Assembly (NCBI RefSeq): GCF_000499205.1
Contig: NZ_AWUK01000017.1
Location: forward strand, 186,001 to 250,000
Direction of reading: 5' to 3'
DNA length: 64,000 nt
From: Paenibacillus sp. MAEPY2
GTDB taxonomy: Bacteria > Bacillota > Bacilli > Paenibacillales > Paenibacillaceae
In this document: positions 18,036 to 27,892 of the stretch, in pieces
Numbering within the stretch: position 1 is the first letter of the stretch
How the letters are laid out: each line of letters begins with the position of its first letter
Position numbers and translations under genes: made by a program
Notes under the pieces: model-generated
The model's database searches: none
What the model was told of the DNA's origin: nothing
Seen by the model: the letters and a program-made list of their open reading frames with translations, nothing else

Positions 18036-18524
18036 TTAGTTACGACGCGGCCCGGTTTGATCGGCTGCAATTTCGTACACTTTTTCAGCAATATCCGTAA
18101 AGAGTACGCCATCCAAATGATCAATTTCATGCTGGAAAGCACGAGACAACAAGCCACTTCCCGTAATAATCAGTTCTTTGCCTTCACGGTCCAGTCCCTT
18201 TACGGTAACCGTCTCAAAACGACGCACATCACCGTTAATGCCAGGGATACTCAAGCAGCCTTCGGGTCCAAATTGCTCTCCCTCGCTCGAAATGATCTCC
18301 GGATTGATCATCTTGATCAGGCCCTGCTCATCTCCGCAATCAATCACAATGAGGCGCTTCAAAATACCAACCTGTGGTGCAGCAAGACCTACGCCCTCTG
18401 CGTCATACATTGTATCTGCCATATCATCCAGCAGCTTCTGAACATTCGGTGTAACTTTGGTTACTTCTTTAGCTCTTTTGTGTAGTACCTCATCCGGTTC
18501 TTTCACAATAATACGAATCGACAT
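18036..18524 (-). CDS. def: Peptide deformylase
   Basis: A 162-residue iron or zinc deformylase that removes the N-formyl group from nascent proteins. The three motifs are intact: GVGLAAPQVG (44-53), EGCLS (88-92) and HEIDH (132-136), supplying the Cys and two His metal ligands and the catalytic Glu. The short size and the EGCLS form fit the type 1 enzymes. It sits between priA and fmt as in B. subtilis. Confidence 0.97.
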   Translation of the reverse strand: MSIRIIVKEPDEVLHKRAKEVTKVTPNVQKLLDDMADTMYDAEGVGLAAPQVGILKRLIVIDCGDEQGLIKMINPEIISSEGEQFGPEGCLSIPGINGDVRRFETVTVKGLDREGKELIITGSGLLSRAFQHEIDHLDGVLFTDIAEKVYEIAADQTGPRRN

Positions 18525-18707
18525 GTTGTAAGCACCTTCCTAATCCTCATCATAATTTCAGGACATCAGGCTCATTCAAAAAAAAGTACTGATTTTCTGC
18601 TATGTAGCAGGTATCAAAAACTGATTTTAAAGATCGAGCCATCATTCATGTTGTTTTTAATCTATGTTTATACCGCTTGTTTGCATCCGCATTTTACTAC
18701 AAAATGC

Positions 18708-21257
18708 TTACATTAACATTTGCGGGTCTACATCCAGACTAATTTGCAGCTTCTGCGCCTGAACATCGTCGTCCATACGCCGGGCCGTCGCGAGCGCCAG
18801 TCCAATGGCGTCGACATCCCCCCGCCATTTTATCATACATTGGAATCGGTATCTATTCTTGATCCGAGGAATGGGCGATGCTACCGGACCAAGCACGTCA
18901 AAGGCGTCATTGCTGAAACGATCCAGACTTCCCAACCAGCCAGCCGCATTCGCCTTTTCTTTCAATATTCGTGTGTAGTTCTCTGCCAGCCGGATCAGTA
19001 CTGGAAGCTGTTCATGCGAGAATGTCACCAGAATCAGACGACAGTATGGCGGGTACTGCAAATTGCGCCGATGCAATAATTCCTCACGGACAAACGAAAC
19101 ATAGTCATGCTGGCTCGCATGCCCAATCGAATAGTGCTCTGGTGTGTAGGACTGAACAAATACTTCGCCCGGCAGTTGATGCCGTCCTGCACGGCCCGCC
19201 ACCTGAGTGAGCAGCTGAAATGTTTTTTCGGCAGCCCGAAAATCAGGCAAATTGAGTGCCGAGTCCGCTGTTATAACACCAACCAGGGTGACATCCGGAA
19301 AATCAAGCCCTTTGGCGACCATCTGGGTCCCCAGCAGAACGTCTGCCTTTTTCTCACGAAACTGCTTCAACAGCTTCTCATGTGACCCTTTTTCGCTCGT
19401 TGTATCCACGTCCATCCGAATAACGCGAATACCCGGGAACAGCTTGGCCAATTCTTCCTCTACCCGCTGTGTACCCGTACCGAAATATCGAATATGCTCA
19501 CTGCCGCAATCCGGACACACCTCTGGTGCTGCTTCCGCATATCCACAATAGTGACAACGAAGATTGTTGGAGCGCTGATGATAGGTTAGTGAAATATCAC
19601 ACTCGGGACAGCCTGCAACGTATCCACAACTGCGACACATCACAAAGGTGGAATATCCGCGTCGATTCAGCAGAAGCACCGTCTGTTCCCCACGCTCCAA
19701 CCGCTCCTCCAGCCCTTTATGCAAGGCGCGGCTGAACATCGAGCGATTTCCATCCTTCAGCTCTTCCCGCATATCAACAATCCGTACCTCTGGCAGCTTG
19801 TTCCCCAGTGCGCGGGTAGGCATCTCCAGCAAAAGTGGTGCAAAATCATCATTACTCTGTGAACGTGCAGCATAGTAACTTTCCAACGAGGGTGTCGCCG
19901 AACCAAGAACAACGACCGCCTGATGCTGCTGTGCTCTTTTTACCGCTACATCGCGGGCATGATATTTTGGGGTTTCTTCCTGTTTATATGAAGTCTCATG
20001 CTCTTCGTCCATAATGATCAGGCCAAGACGACTGAACGGAGCAAAAACGGCTGACCGGGCACCAATGGCAACCGTCACCTGGCCTTCCCGAATTTTACGC
20101 CACTCATCATAACGCTCTCCGCCAGACAGACGACTATGCATCACAGCGACCTGATCGCCAAAGCGTCCTTTGAAACGCTCCACCATCTGCGGTGTCAGTG
20201 CAATTTCAGGTACGAGCACAATCGCCTGTCGATCCTGTTCAATACAGCGCTGAATGGTCTGAAGGTAGACTTCCGTCTTGCCGCTGCCTGTTACACCATG
20301 AAGCAAAAAGACGCCATGGCGTCTCTCCTGCAATCGACCATTGATATTGTTATACACATGCTGCTGTTCGTCGGTCAGATTCAGTGGCTCCGTCGCACGG
20401 AACTTACGGCCCTGATAGGGATCACGAAAGACTTCGACGTCCTCCGTTACAACCAACCCTTTCTCCTCCAGCCCTTTGACTGTAGCCGCTGATACCTGAA
20501 GTGTGGCCAGCAATTCTTTCATCGCCATGGGCAGCAGTTCTTTCATCTCCAGCAAAAAAGCCAGAACTTCCTTCTGCCGTTGGGCCTTTGCAGGAAACGA
20601 ATTCAACGCCTCTTCCGCAGCTGCCACATCCACAGCCAGATCAATAGATTTCATCGTTTTTTTATTCAGCTTGTCCTTGATCGCCTGGCTTTCCAGCAGA
20701 ACACCACTAAGTAACAACTTCTTGATCAGCGCAGCATGATTGGGGTACTTGCGACTCAGTTGTTGTAAGGGAACCTGCCCACGACTCTTCACAAAACGAA
20801 TAATATCTTGCTGCACTTTCTCTGATGTCGATTCCTCTCCCCACACAAAAAGGACTTCTTCACCAGACTCCGAACCAGCCTTTTGTCCGTCAAGACCATC
20901 TCCAAGCGAAATATACCGTTCCGCTTTGCCTTTCAGCGCGGTCGGCACCATCACCTGCAAAGACAAAATGCGGTTGCTGGCATAACGCTCACTCATCCAT
21001 TCGGCCAATTCCACCAAATCTTCAGACAATGGGGGAACGATATCCAACAGCTCCTGAATCGGTTTGAGTTTGAAAGACTCCGTACCCGTACGAGGCACCA
21101 AATCAATGACAAATCCCTGCACCGTTCGATGACCAAAAGGTACACCTACCCTGCTGCCAATCTCAATCCATTCACGCATGGATTCCGGCACCAGATAATC
21201 AAAGGGCCGGTCCGTCTGCTTCACAGGAACATCGACAATAACCTTGGCGATCTCCAT
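18708..21257 (-). CDS. priA: Primosomal protein PriA, replication restart helicase
   Basis: An 849-residue 3'-5' helicase that loads the replication machinery at stalled forks. The N-terminal DNA-binding part (about 1-110) is followed by Walker A GVTGSGKTEVY, DEEHE, and a zinc-binding region with paired CxxC motifs (CRSC, CPEC, CHYC and CPDC), then RRGYST-type helicase motifs and a C-terminal domain. I start at ATG 21257 (MEIAKVIVDVPV) behind GGGAGGAATTAAT; the reading frame extends upstream only inside coaBC. One base separates it from the coaBC stop. Confidence 0.97.
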   Translation of the reverse strand: MEIAKVIVDVPVKQTDRPFDYLVPESMREWIEIGSRVGVPFGHRTVQGFVIDLVPRTGTESFKLKPIQELLDIVPPLSEDLVELAEWMSERYASNRILSLQVMVPTALKGKAERYISLGDGLDGQKAGSESGEEVLFVWGEESTSEKVQQDIIRFVKSRGQVPLQQLSRKYPNHAALIKKLLLSGVLLESQAIKDKLNKKTMKSIDLAVDVAAAEEALNSFPAKAQRQKEVLAFLLEMKELLPMAMKELLATLQVSAATVKGLEEKGLVVTEDVEVFRDPYQGRKFRATEPLNLTDEQQHVYNNINGRLQERRHGVFLLHGVTGSGKTEVYLQTIQRCIEQDRQAIVLVPEIALTPQMVERFKGRFGDQVAVMHSRLSGGERYDEWRKIREGQVTVAIGARSAVFAPFSRLGLIIMDEEHETSYKQEETPKYHARDVAVKRAQQHQAVVVLGSATPSLESYYAARSQSNDDFAPLLLEMPTRALGNKLPEVRIVDMREELKDGNRSMFSRALHKGLEERLERGEQTVLLLNRRGYSTFVMCRSCGYVAGCPECDISLTYHQRSNNLRCHYCGYAEAAPEVCPDCGSEHIRYFGTGTQRVEEELAKLFPGIRVIRMDVDTTSEKGSHEKLLKQFREKKADVLLGTQMVAKGLDFPDVTLVGVITADSALNLPDFRAAEKTFQLLTQVAGRAGRHQLPGEVFVQSYTPEHYSIGHASQHDYVSFVREELLHRRNLQYPPYCRLILVTFSHEQLPVLIRLAENYTRILKEKANAAGWLGSLDRFSNDAFDVLGPVASPIPRIKNRYRFQCMIKWRGDVDAIGLALATARRMDDDVQAQKLQISLDVDPQMLM

Positions 21258-21258
21258 A

Positions 21259-22494
21259 TTAATTCCTCCCGGCAATGCGCTCCGCCGCAATTGAAAGCAA
21301 CCGGCGAGCGACCTCTTCCTTCGCCACCACCTGAAGCTCTTCCACCAATCCTTCACGGTCATAAATGTGCACCGCGTTGGTATCTGTTCCAAATCCGACA
21401 CCCGCCCGGGTGACATCATTAGCTACGATCAGATCACAGTTTTTCCGTTCCAGTTTCTCACGTGCATACATTTCCATCGAATTCGTCTCGGCTGCAAAAC
21501 CAATCAAAAACTGATGGCTCTTCTGCTTGCCCAAAGTTTCAAGAATATCTATATTTTTAACAAGTTCAAGCGATAACGTATCGCCTTTCTTCTTGATTTT
21601 CTCCGTGTACACTTCCTTGGGGCGATAATCCGCAACAGCTGCCGCCTTAACGACGATATCCGCATCATCCCATTGGCCCGCTACCGCATCATACATATCC
21701 TGCGCTGACTTTACCGGGATTACATGTACATTCGCTGGTGGCTGAACCTGGGTATTTCCCATAACCAAGGTTACATCCGCTCCCAGATCACGCGCAACCG
21801 CTGCAATGGCAAAACCCATTTTCCCAGAAGAATCATTAGTAATATATCTCACCGGATCAATGCGTTCAATGGTACCTCCTGCAGTGACCACAACCTTCTT
21901 ACCACTTAACAAAGAAAGCTGTTCATTGCGTTCCCGTTTGGCAGACTCCTGCTGTTCAAAAAAACGTTCGACCACATCGACAATCGTTTCCGGCTCTTCC
22001 AAACGACCTTTGCCCACATAGCCACAAGCCAGTTGTCCCTCACCCGGTTCAATCATCATCGTTCCGCGCTCGGTTAACAGGCACATATTATGCTGTACAG
22101 CCGGATGATCATACATATGTACATTCATCGCTGGCGCAATCATCACCGGTGCCGTGGTTGCAAGAAGGGTTGTGGAGAGCATATCATCTGCCATGCCATG
22201 TGCCATTTTGGCAATTACATTGGCTGTTGCCGGAGCAACCAAAACAAGATCAGCCATATCGGCCAGATGGATATGCGAGACCACCGAAGGCTCCCGCTCA
22301 TCAAATGTATCACTATATACTACATTTCGGGTCAAGGTTTGCAGCGTTAATTCGGTAATAAACTGTTTGGCGGAATTCGTCATAATGACATGAACGTCCG
22401 CTCCTTTTTGCACCAGCCTGCTGCATAATGTAGCCGCCTTGTATGCGGCTATACCGCCAGTCACACCAAGCACGATTTTTTTACCGTTCAACAT
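21259..22494 (-). CDS. coaBC: Bifunctional phosphopantothenoylcysteine decarboxylase/synthase
   Basis: A 411-residue fusion for coenzyme A synthesis. The CoaC flavoprotein half (about 1-190) starts [16 protein letters not shown] and holds the PAMN motif and an active-site Cys in [13 protein letters not shown]. The CoaB half (about 200-411) has [23 protein letters not shown] and the catalytic Lys in KIKKK. The start at ATG 22494 follows GGGGGGAT. It is followed directly by priA. Confidence 0.96.
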   Translation of the reverse strand: MLNGKKIVLGVTGGIAAYKAATLCSRLVQKGADVHVIMTNSAKQFITELTLQTLTRNVVYSDTFDEREPSVVSHIHLADMADLVLVAPATANVIAKMAHGMADDMLSTTLLATTAPVMIAPAMNVHMYDHPAVQHNMCLLTERGTMMIEPGEGQLACGYVGKGRLEEPETIVDVVERFFEQQESAKRERNEQLSLLSGKKVVVTAGGTIERIDPVRYITNDSSGKMGFAIAAVARDLGADVTLVMGNTQVQPPANVHVIPVKSAQDMYDAVAGQWDDADIVVKAAAVADYRPKEVYTEKIKKKGDTLSLELVKNIDILETLGKQKSHQFLIGFAAETNSMEMYAREKLERKNCDLIVANDVTRAGVGFGTDTNAVHIYDREGLVEELQVVAKEEVARRLLSIAAERIAGRN

Positions 22495-22614
22495 GGTTAT
22501 CCCCCCGATATATACGACGTTAAAAAGGATGAATAAAGAAAAAAATAACAACCTCGCGGTTGTCAAATAAATCCGGCTTACGCCGTATGCAGTTGAAGAG
22601 CAGCCGCAGGCGGC

Positions 22615-22830
22615 TTACTCTTCTTCCTCTTCGTCCTGTCCTTTGATGACAACGAGCAGATCACCATAAATTTCTTCAAGTGCAACGCCAACCTGTTTAT
22701 GGGATCTGGCATTTCTCAAATCCGTTTTCTCACCTTCACGAAGCTGTCTGGCACGGCGGGAAGCGGCAACAACAAGAGAATACTTGCTGTCGACTTTGTT
22801 CATCATTTCATCAATAGAAGGATACAGCAT
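22615..22830 (-). CDS. rpoZ: RNA polymerase omega subunit
   Basis: Seventy-one residues. MLYPSIDEMM, the central helix with VVAASRRARQLREG, and the VGVALEEIY segment are typical of Gram-positive omega. The C-terminus ends in an acidic run (DEEEEE). It helps assemble the beta-prime subunit. The start follows GAGGTG. It lies between gmk and coaBC as in Bacillus. Confidence 0.95.
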   Translation of the reverse strand: MLYPSIDEMMNKVDSKYSLVVAASRRARQLREGEKTDLRNARSHKQVGVALEEIYGDLLVVIKGQDEEEEE

Positions 22831-22987
22831 ATTTACAAAACACCTCTTTGCATTAGTATAATCACAATTGCCCGCCTGACGGAATCATGGTGCTCCGCTG
22901 GTTACGCTAATCAGATTGGAACTGCTCTACCTATATATCCTATGTCAGCAGCTCCACTGATTATCGCATTTTGCGGCGGCAAATGGA

Positions 22988-23560
22988 TTATTTATTGATC
23001 TTACAATGTTCGGCGATAATGATGCTTTCTATTCGTTTACACGCCAAATCAATTTCATCATTAACGACAGCGTAATCATACTGCTCCAGCAGACTGATCT
23101 CATCAACCGCGACGGACATCCGATGATCAATGGTCGCCTGACTTTCCGTACCACGGCCCTGAATGCGATCTTTAAGCTCGTCCAATGAAGGAGGCAACAG
23201 AAATACAAAGATCCCCTCCGGGAACTTTTCTTTCACTTTTAACGCGCCTTGAACTTCAATCTCAAGAATGATGTCCCGGCCTTCGTTAATCGTTTTCTCC
23301 ACAAAATCACGCGGTGTTCCGTAATAGTTCCCTACATATTCTGCGTGTTCCAGCAATTGATCCTCAGCAATCATGTTCAGGAATTCTTCATGGCTTCTGA
23401 AGAAATAATTGACGCCATGTTCCTCACCCAGACGAGGCTGACGAGTCGTTGCCGATACAGAATAAATCAATTCCGGCACCCGTTTGCGCAATGCGCTGCA
23501 TACTGTACCCTTCCCGACCCCAGATGGGCCGGACAACACTACCAGTAATCCCTTAGACAT
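22988..23560 (-). CDS. gmk: Guanylate kinase
   Basis: A 190-residue enzyme converting GMP to GDP. The P-loop GPSGVGKGT (11-19), the GMP-binding region [17 protein letters not shown] and the lid region GRGTES are present. The start is ATG 23560 after GGAG; upstream in-frame sequence belongs to the remA spacer. In Bacillus this order (yicC, remA, gmk, rpoZ) is identical. Gmk is a direct (p)ppGpp target in Bacillota. Confidence 0.97.
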   Translation of the reverse strand: MSKGLLVVLSGPSGVGKGTVCSALRKRVPELIYSVSATTRQPRLGEEHGVNYFFRSHEEFLNMIAEDQLLEHAEYVGNYYGTPRDFVEKTINEGRDIILEIEVQGALKVKEKFPEGIFVFLLPPSLDELKDRIQGRGTESQATIDHRMSVAVDEISLLEQYDYAVVNDEIDLACKRIESIIIAEHCKINK

Positions 23561-23573
23561 ATTACACTCCATT

Positions 23574-23834
23574 TTATTCGTCGTTGTCATCATCTTTCGA
23601 AGAAAGACGATGGGCGACCGTTTCTGGCTGAACCGCAGACAGAATGACATGATCGCTATCCGTAATAATAACGGCACGAGTACGTCTTCCGTACGTTGCG
23701 TCTATCAGCATATGACGGTCTCTTGCCTCTTGTATAATCCTCTTGATCGGCGCAGATTCCGGACTCACGATGGATATAATCCGGTTCGCCGATACGATGT
23801 TACCGAATCCAATGTTAATGAGTTTGATTGCCAT
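23574..23834 (-). CDS. remA: Extracellular matrix regulator RemA (DUF370)
   Basis: Eighty-six residues. [20 protein letters not shown] and [16 protein letters not shown] are the family's conserved blocks. RemA is a DNA-binding protein that activates biofilm matrix and osmoprotection operons in B. subtilis. The start at ATG 23834 follows GGGGGAAG. Thirteen bases separate its stop from gmk. Confidence 0.96.
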   Translation of the reverse strand: MAIKLINIGFGNIVSANRIISIVSPESAPIKRIIQEARDRHMLIDATYGRRTRAVIITDSDHVILSAVQPETVAHRLSSKDDDNDE

Positions 23835-23884
23835 AATCAGGTTCTTCCCCCTATACATGCGACTCTTTGCCGAAATATGACCGT

Positions 23885-24784
23885 TCATTCGATATTCGCC
23901 GCTTGCTCACGAATTTTCTCCAGTTCCGCCTTCATCTCGACAACACGGTTCACCAGAGCCAAATGGTTGGCTTTTGATCCAATCGTATTAACTTCCCTAT
24001 TCATTTCCTGAATAAGAAAGTCCAACTTGCGGCCTACTGGCTCATCACTTTTCAGCAGTTCCCTGCTCTGTCCAAAGTGACTCAGTAGACGCGTAAGCTC
24101 TTCCTCTATGTTAGAACGATCGGCAAACATAGCAATTTCCATACCCAATTTATGCTCGTCAAAAGGGAAAGAGCCTTCTTCCTGCATTTCCGTAAGTCGT
24201 TGTCTTAACTTGTTGCGATGATCACTCACCACAGTCGGCGCAAGATCAAGCATCTCGGTATGCAGTGATTCCAGACGACTGATTCGTCGTTCTAGATCAC
24301 TGGCCAGATAAAGACCCTCGCGGGCGCGCATCTGTTCCAGACCGGACAAAGCCTCTTCCAACCCCTGCTGCAGGACACGCTCCCATTCGTCCTTCTGCTC
24401 TTCCGGAAGCGAACTTGTCCCATCCGAATGAACCATGACCTCTGGAAGTGCCAGCATATCCATAATGCTCGGTTTGCCCTGCATACCATAGCGGCTCTCC
24501 AATTGCTCTGCGGCCTGAAGATAGGCCCTGACCGCCTGCTCATTCAGAACAGCGGGAAGAGCCTGGTCTTCATCTTTTTCTTTCATTACATAAACATCAA
24601 TCCGCCCACGTTTCAATCGGCTCTGTACCTTTTTCCTCAATCCATCTTCATAACACGTCCACTCTCTCGGGAGACGCATCATCACTTCGCAATAACGATG
24701 ATTGACAGACTTGATTTCCAATTGTACCTTATAGCCTTCAAAATGAAAGGCGGATTGACCGTATCCGGTCATACTGAATGACAT
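23885..24784 (-). CDS. yicC: YicC family endoribonuclease-like protein
   Basis: About 299 residues. It has the N-terminal SMTGYG and [18 protein letters not shown] and the C-terminal [21 protein letters not shown], diagnostic for YicC/YloC. E. coli YicC has endoribonuclease activity; the B. subtilis member lies in the same gene order. Start choice is uncertain between ATG 24784 and ATG 24790, because no strong ribosome binding site is visible. Confidence 0.94.
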   Translation of the reverse strand: MSFSMTGYGQSAFHFEGYKVQLEIKSVNHRYCEVMMRLPREWTCYEDGLRKKVQSRLKRGRIDVYVMKEKDEDQALPAVLNEQAVRAYLQAAEQLESRYGMQGKPSIMDMLALPEVMVHSDGTSSLPEEQKDEWERVLQQGLEEALSGLEQMRAREGLYLASDLERRISRLESLHTEMLDLAPTVVSDHRNKLRQRLTEMQEEGSFPFDEHKLGMEIAMFADRSNIEEELTRLLSHFGQSRELLKSDEPVGRKLDFLIQEMNREVNTIGSKANHLALVNRVVEMKAELEKIREQAANIE

Positions 24785-24803
24785 CGGCATCACATCCGTT
24801 ACA

Positions 24804-26693
24804 CTATTGTAATTGATTATTAGGGTTGAAACAAGTAGGACATTGATGCTCTGACTTCTCCCACACATATTGGGTCAGTTCGGCCGTCATACTATAGAAC
24901 ATAAATGGAGTCATGAGATAGATTCCTTTAAAGTGCGCTGTTGCTACATCCAGAAGCTCCTTGGCAATCTTCACACCCATGGCCCGACCTTCTTCACCTT
25001 CGAGACCGGCCATCCGGGAGCGCACTTCATCCGACAGCTGAATACCCGGAACCTCATTATGCAGATATTCTGCATTTCGGCCACTGGCTAGCGGCATCAC
25101 CCCTACAAAAATCGGCACATCCAGGTGCTTAGTCGCTTCATGCATGGCTACGATTAGTTCGGGATCATATATCGGCTGCGTCATAATATAATCGGCTCCG
25201 GAAGCAATCTTTTTCTCAAGCCGCTGCACGGCCTTATCCAGATGTTTCACATTCGGGTTAAATGCGGCACCAATAACAAAACCTGCCTTCTGCTTAAGTG
25301 GTTTACCGGAGAAGGACACGCCGTCGTTCAACTGCTTGATCATACGTATAATTTCAAAAGAAGTCAGATCGTATACCGAGCTCGATCCGGGTAAGTCACC
25401 AAATCGTGCAGGGTCACCTGTTACAGCGAGTACATGATTAATGCCGAGAGCATCAAACCCCATCATGTGCGACTGTGTCCCGATCAGATTCCGGTCACGA
25501 CATGCAATATGCACCAGGGGGCGCAATCCAGTGCGATCCTGAACCAGATGGCCGAGAGCCATATTACTCATGCGGGTAACCGCCAGAGAATTATCCGCCA
25601 GTGTTAACGCATCTGCACCAGCCGCTTTCAGTGTCTCGGCACCTTTCATAAATTTCGCAATATCGAGATCACGCGGAGGGTCAAGTTCGACGATGACCGT
25701 ATGGCGTTGTTTGACCAGATCCACAATCGTAGGCTGCCCACCTCGTCCAGACCGTTCATCTACATTCTCATGCAGGATAATACGCGGTTTCGACTCGGAT
25801 GGATCTGGTTCCAGTATCGGCACAGGTGTGTATTCAACAAGAGCCTTGGCAATGGCCGAGATATGATCAGGCGTCGTACCACAGCATCCTCCAATGATAC
25901 GCGCACCCAGATCAGCGAATTGCACGGCAGTCTGTCCGAAGTATTCCGGGGACGCTCCATAACGGAACTGACCATCGACGTAGTCCGCTGCACCCGCATT
26001 CGGGTATACGGACATCGGGATTCCGATACGGCCTGACACTGTTTCCATCGCGCGCATAATTCCGTTTGGACCGGAACGGCAGTTAAAACCAATAACGTCG
26101 GCCCCTTGCTCACGCATGATACGGAAAGCTTCAGGCATTGTATATCCATCCAGTGTGTGCCCTACATCCTCAACAGCAAACTGTCCAATTACCGGCAGAT
26201 CACTCAACTTGCGTGCCTGCAGAAGGGCGATATCCATCTCCTCAATATCATAGAAGGTTTCGAGCAGAATGCCGTCCACTCCTTCATCGAGCAGCGCAAA
26301 AATTTGTTGTTGGTAGAAACGCTTCAATTCACTCGTTGAAACGTTTGTCCGCTTGCCTCCACGAATGGAACCAACCGCACCCAGAACAAAACCGTTCGCA
26401 CCAGCTACTTCTTTGGCAATGCGCACACCGGCACGGTTAACATCCTCCACCTTGGACTCCAGACCAAACTTGGACAACTTATCGTAATTGGCAGAGTACG
26501 TATTCGTTTCGTGAATTTCCGTACCCGCATCGCGATAACGACGATGCACATCTGCCACTACTTCAGGTGAAATCAAGTTCAGCTCTTCATAAGAAATCCC
26601 TACCGGGAATCCCATCTGATACAGGAATGTTCCCATTGCCCCATCCCCAATGAGGACCCGTTCCCGCATTACACTCCGCAAATCCGCCTTCAT
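24804..26693 (-). CDS. yitJ: Bifunctional homocysteine S-methyltransferase / methylenetetrahydrofolate reductase
   Basis: A 629-residue fusion like B. subtilis YitJ. The N-terminal part (about 1-300) is the zinc-dependent homocysteine methyltransferase barrel with GDGAMGTFL, GFNCRSGPNG and GGCCGTTPDH giving the three Cys zinc ligands. The C-terminal part (about 310-610) is the MetF-type reductase with VIVELDPPR and GADYIMTQPIYD. Together they remake methionine and supply methyltetrahydrofolate. The start at ATG 26693 follows AGGGGG. I see no S-box SAM riboswitch in the about 140 bases upstream, unlike B. subtilis yitJ. It sits inside the ylo cluster between yicC and dapF. Confidence 0.93.
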   Translation of the reverse strand: MKADLRSVMRERVLIGDGAMGTFLYQMGFPVGISYEELNLISPEVVADVHRRYRDAGTEIHETNTYSANYDKLSKFGLESKVEDVNRAGVRIAKEVAGANGFVLGAVGSIRGGKRTNVSTSELKRFYQQQIFALLDEGVDGILLETFYDIEEMDIALLQARKLSDLPVIGQFAVEDVGHTLDGYTMPEAFRIMREQGADVIGFNCRSGPNGIMRAMETVSGRIGIPMSVYPNAGAADYVDGQFRYGASPEYFGQTAVQFADLGARIIGGCCGTTPDHISAIAKALVEYTPVPILEPDPSESKPRIILHENVDERSGRGGQPTIVDLVKQRHTVIVELDPPRDLDIAKFMKGAETLKAAGADALTLADNSLAVTRMSNMALGHLVQDRTGLRPLVHIACRDRNLIGTQSHMMGFDALGINHVLAVTGDPARFGDLPGSSSVYDLTSFEIIRMIKQLNDGVSFSGKPLKQKAGFVIGAAFNPNVKHLDKAVQRLEKKIASGADYIMTQPIYDPELIVAMHEATKHLDVPIFVGVMPLASGRNAEYLHNEVPGIQLSDEVRSRMAGLEGEEGRAMGVKIAKELLDVATAHFKGIYLMTPFMFYSMTAELTQYVWEKSEHQCPTCFNPNNQLQ

Positions 26694-26830
26694 CCCTTTT
26701 CCCCCTGCCTGACTGATCATTTCATACTAATGTAACACAAAAAACATCTGAAAACGAAGAAAAACACAGGTTTTTCGTGAAATCCAGTCTCCATAACCAT
26801 CTGAACCAGTAGGAATTCTCATATTAATAC

Positions 26831-26853
26831 AAAAAAAGAGGCCGTCAGGCCTC
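26831..26853 (-). terminator. Terminator of dapF
   Basis: GAGGCC-GTCA-GGCCTC (26838-26853) is followed on the minus strand by T7. It lies 18 bases after the dapF stop. Confidence 0.9.
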
Positions 26854-26871
26854 CTCATTTAAACGTCTTCT

Positions 26872-27708
26872 TTACGAAATGACTCCTTTGAAAACAACTT
26901 CAGCAGGTCCAGTCATGTACACGTGGTTGTCGGCTTCGCTCCACTCAATATGAAGATCGCCGCCCTTGAGGCTGATCACCGCTGTTCGATCCGTATGTCC
27001 GTTCAGAACGGAGGATACCAGGGTTGCGCAAGCTCCAGTTCCACAGGCGAGTGTCGGCCCAGCACCGCGTTCCCACACACGCATGTCCACATATCCGCGA
27101 TCGCGAACCGTTGCGAACTCTACATTGATTTTTTTCGGGAACATAGGATGAACTTCAAGAAGTGGCCCCCATGTTGAGAGATCAAAATTCACAGCATCAT
27201 CCACATAGATAACTGCGTGAGGATTACCCATGGATACAGCCGTAAATTTGAACTCCTGTCCATTGGCTTCAATGGAATGATCCACCACCGGATTGGCATC
27301 GACAGTTGTTGGAACCTGAAGTCCATTCAGGATAGGCTCTCCCATATCCACACGAACGGTTTCCACTTTACCATCTCGAATGTTCAGGCTGACAGGTTGT
27401 ACACCCGCGCCGATGGTTTCAATCGTAATCTGTTCTTGTGTCACATGGCCGTGATCATATACATATTTGGATACACAGCGTATAGCATTGCCACATTGCT
27501 CTGCTTCCGAACCGTCCGAGTTCATGATGCGCATCTGAAAATCCGCCTTCTCCGAAGGCAGTATATAAACCAGGCCATCCGCACCGATGCCGAAAAATCG
27601 ATTGCACCATTTTACAGCCAATTCTGCTGCATCAGCCGGAAGCTGTTTCTCTCCAAACACAACAATAAAATCGTTGCCGAGTCCATGCATTTTTGTAAAT
27701 TCCATCAT
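26872..27708 (-). CDS. dapF: Diaminopimelate epimerase
   Basis: A 278-residue enzyme converting LL- to meso-diaminopimelate for lysine and peptidoglycan. Both catalytic cysteines are in their motifs: AEQCGNAIRC and ACGTGACATL. FTKMHGLGNDFIV marks the N-terminus. The start is ATG 27708, eight bases after AAGGAG. It has its own terminator on the left and lies behind the ATPase terminator on the right, so it is probably a single-gene unit. Confidence 0.97.
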   Translation of the reverse strand: MMEFTKMHGLGNDFIVVFGEKQLPADAAELAVKWCNRFFGIGADGLVYILPSEKADFQMRIMNSDGSEAEQCGNAIRCVSKYVYDHGHVTQEQITIETIGAGVQPVSLNIRDGKVETVRVDMGEPILNGLQVPTTVDANPVVDHSIEANGQEFKFTAVSMGNPHAVIYVDDAVNFDLSTWGPLLEVHPMFPKKINVEFATVRDRGYVDMRVWERGAGPTLACGTGACATLVSSVLNGHTDRTAVISLKGGDLHIEWSEADNHVYMTGPAEVVFKGVIS

Positions 27709-27721
27709 CTTGCCCACTCCT

Positions 27722-27741
27722 TTTGGCAGTCTGCTGCCAAA
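27722..27741. promoter_or_regulatory. Perfect hairpin just before the dapF ribosome binding site
   Basis: TTTGGCAG (27722-27729) and CTGCCAAA (27734-27741) form an eight-base perfect stem with a four-base loop. On the dapF strand it ends at the AAGGAG site, so it could influence translation start or be an operator. Confidence 0.4.
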
Positions 27742-27803
27742 GCGTTATTCTTGCTCCTCTACAGGATACCCCAGGAACATTCATACCCATCATTCCCCAA
27801 TAG

Positions 27804-27860
27804 AAAAAGCTATCCTGCAAAATGCCGAGGATTCTCGCCTCGAATCATTTTGAGGATAGC
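27804..27860 (-). terminator. Terminator of the Ca2+-ATPase gene
   Basis: GCTATCCTGCAAAATG (27809-27824) pairs with CATTTTGAGGATAGC (27846-27860), with an inner GC stem; TTTTTCTATT follows on the minus strand. It lies 33 bases after the ATPase stop. Confidence 0.8.
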
Positions 27861-27892
27861 ATAACGAAAACGATAAGCAATTGCTATTGATT

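Noticed and set aside
24784-26900. SAM riboswitch upstream of the yitJ-type gene
   Set aside because: The upstream region is too short and A+T-rich, and shows no S-box helices.
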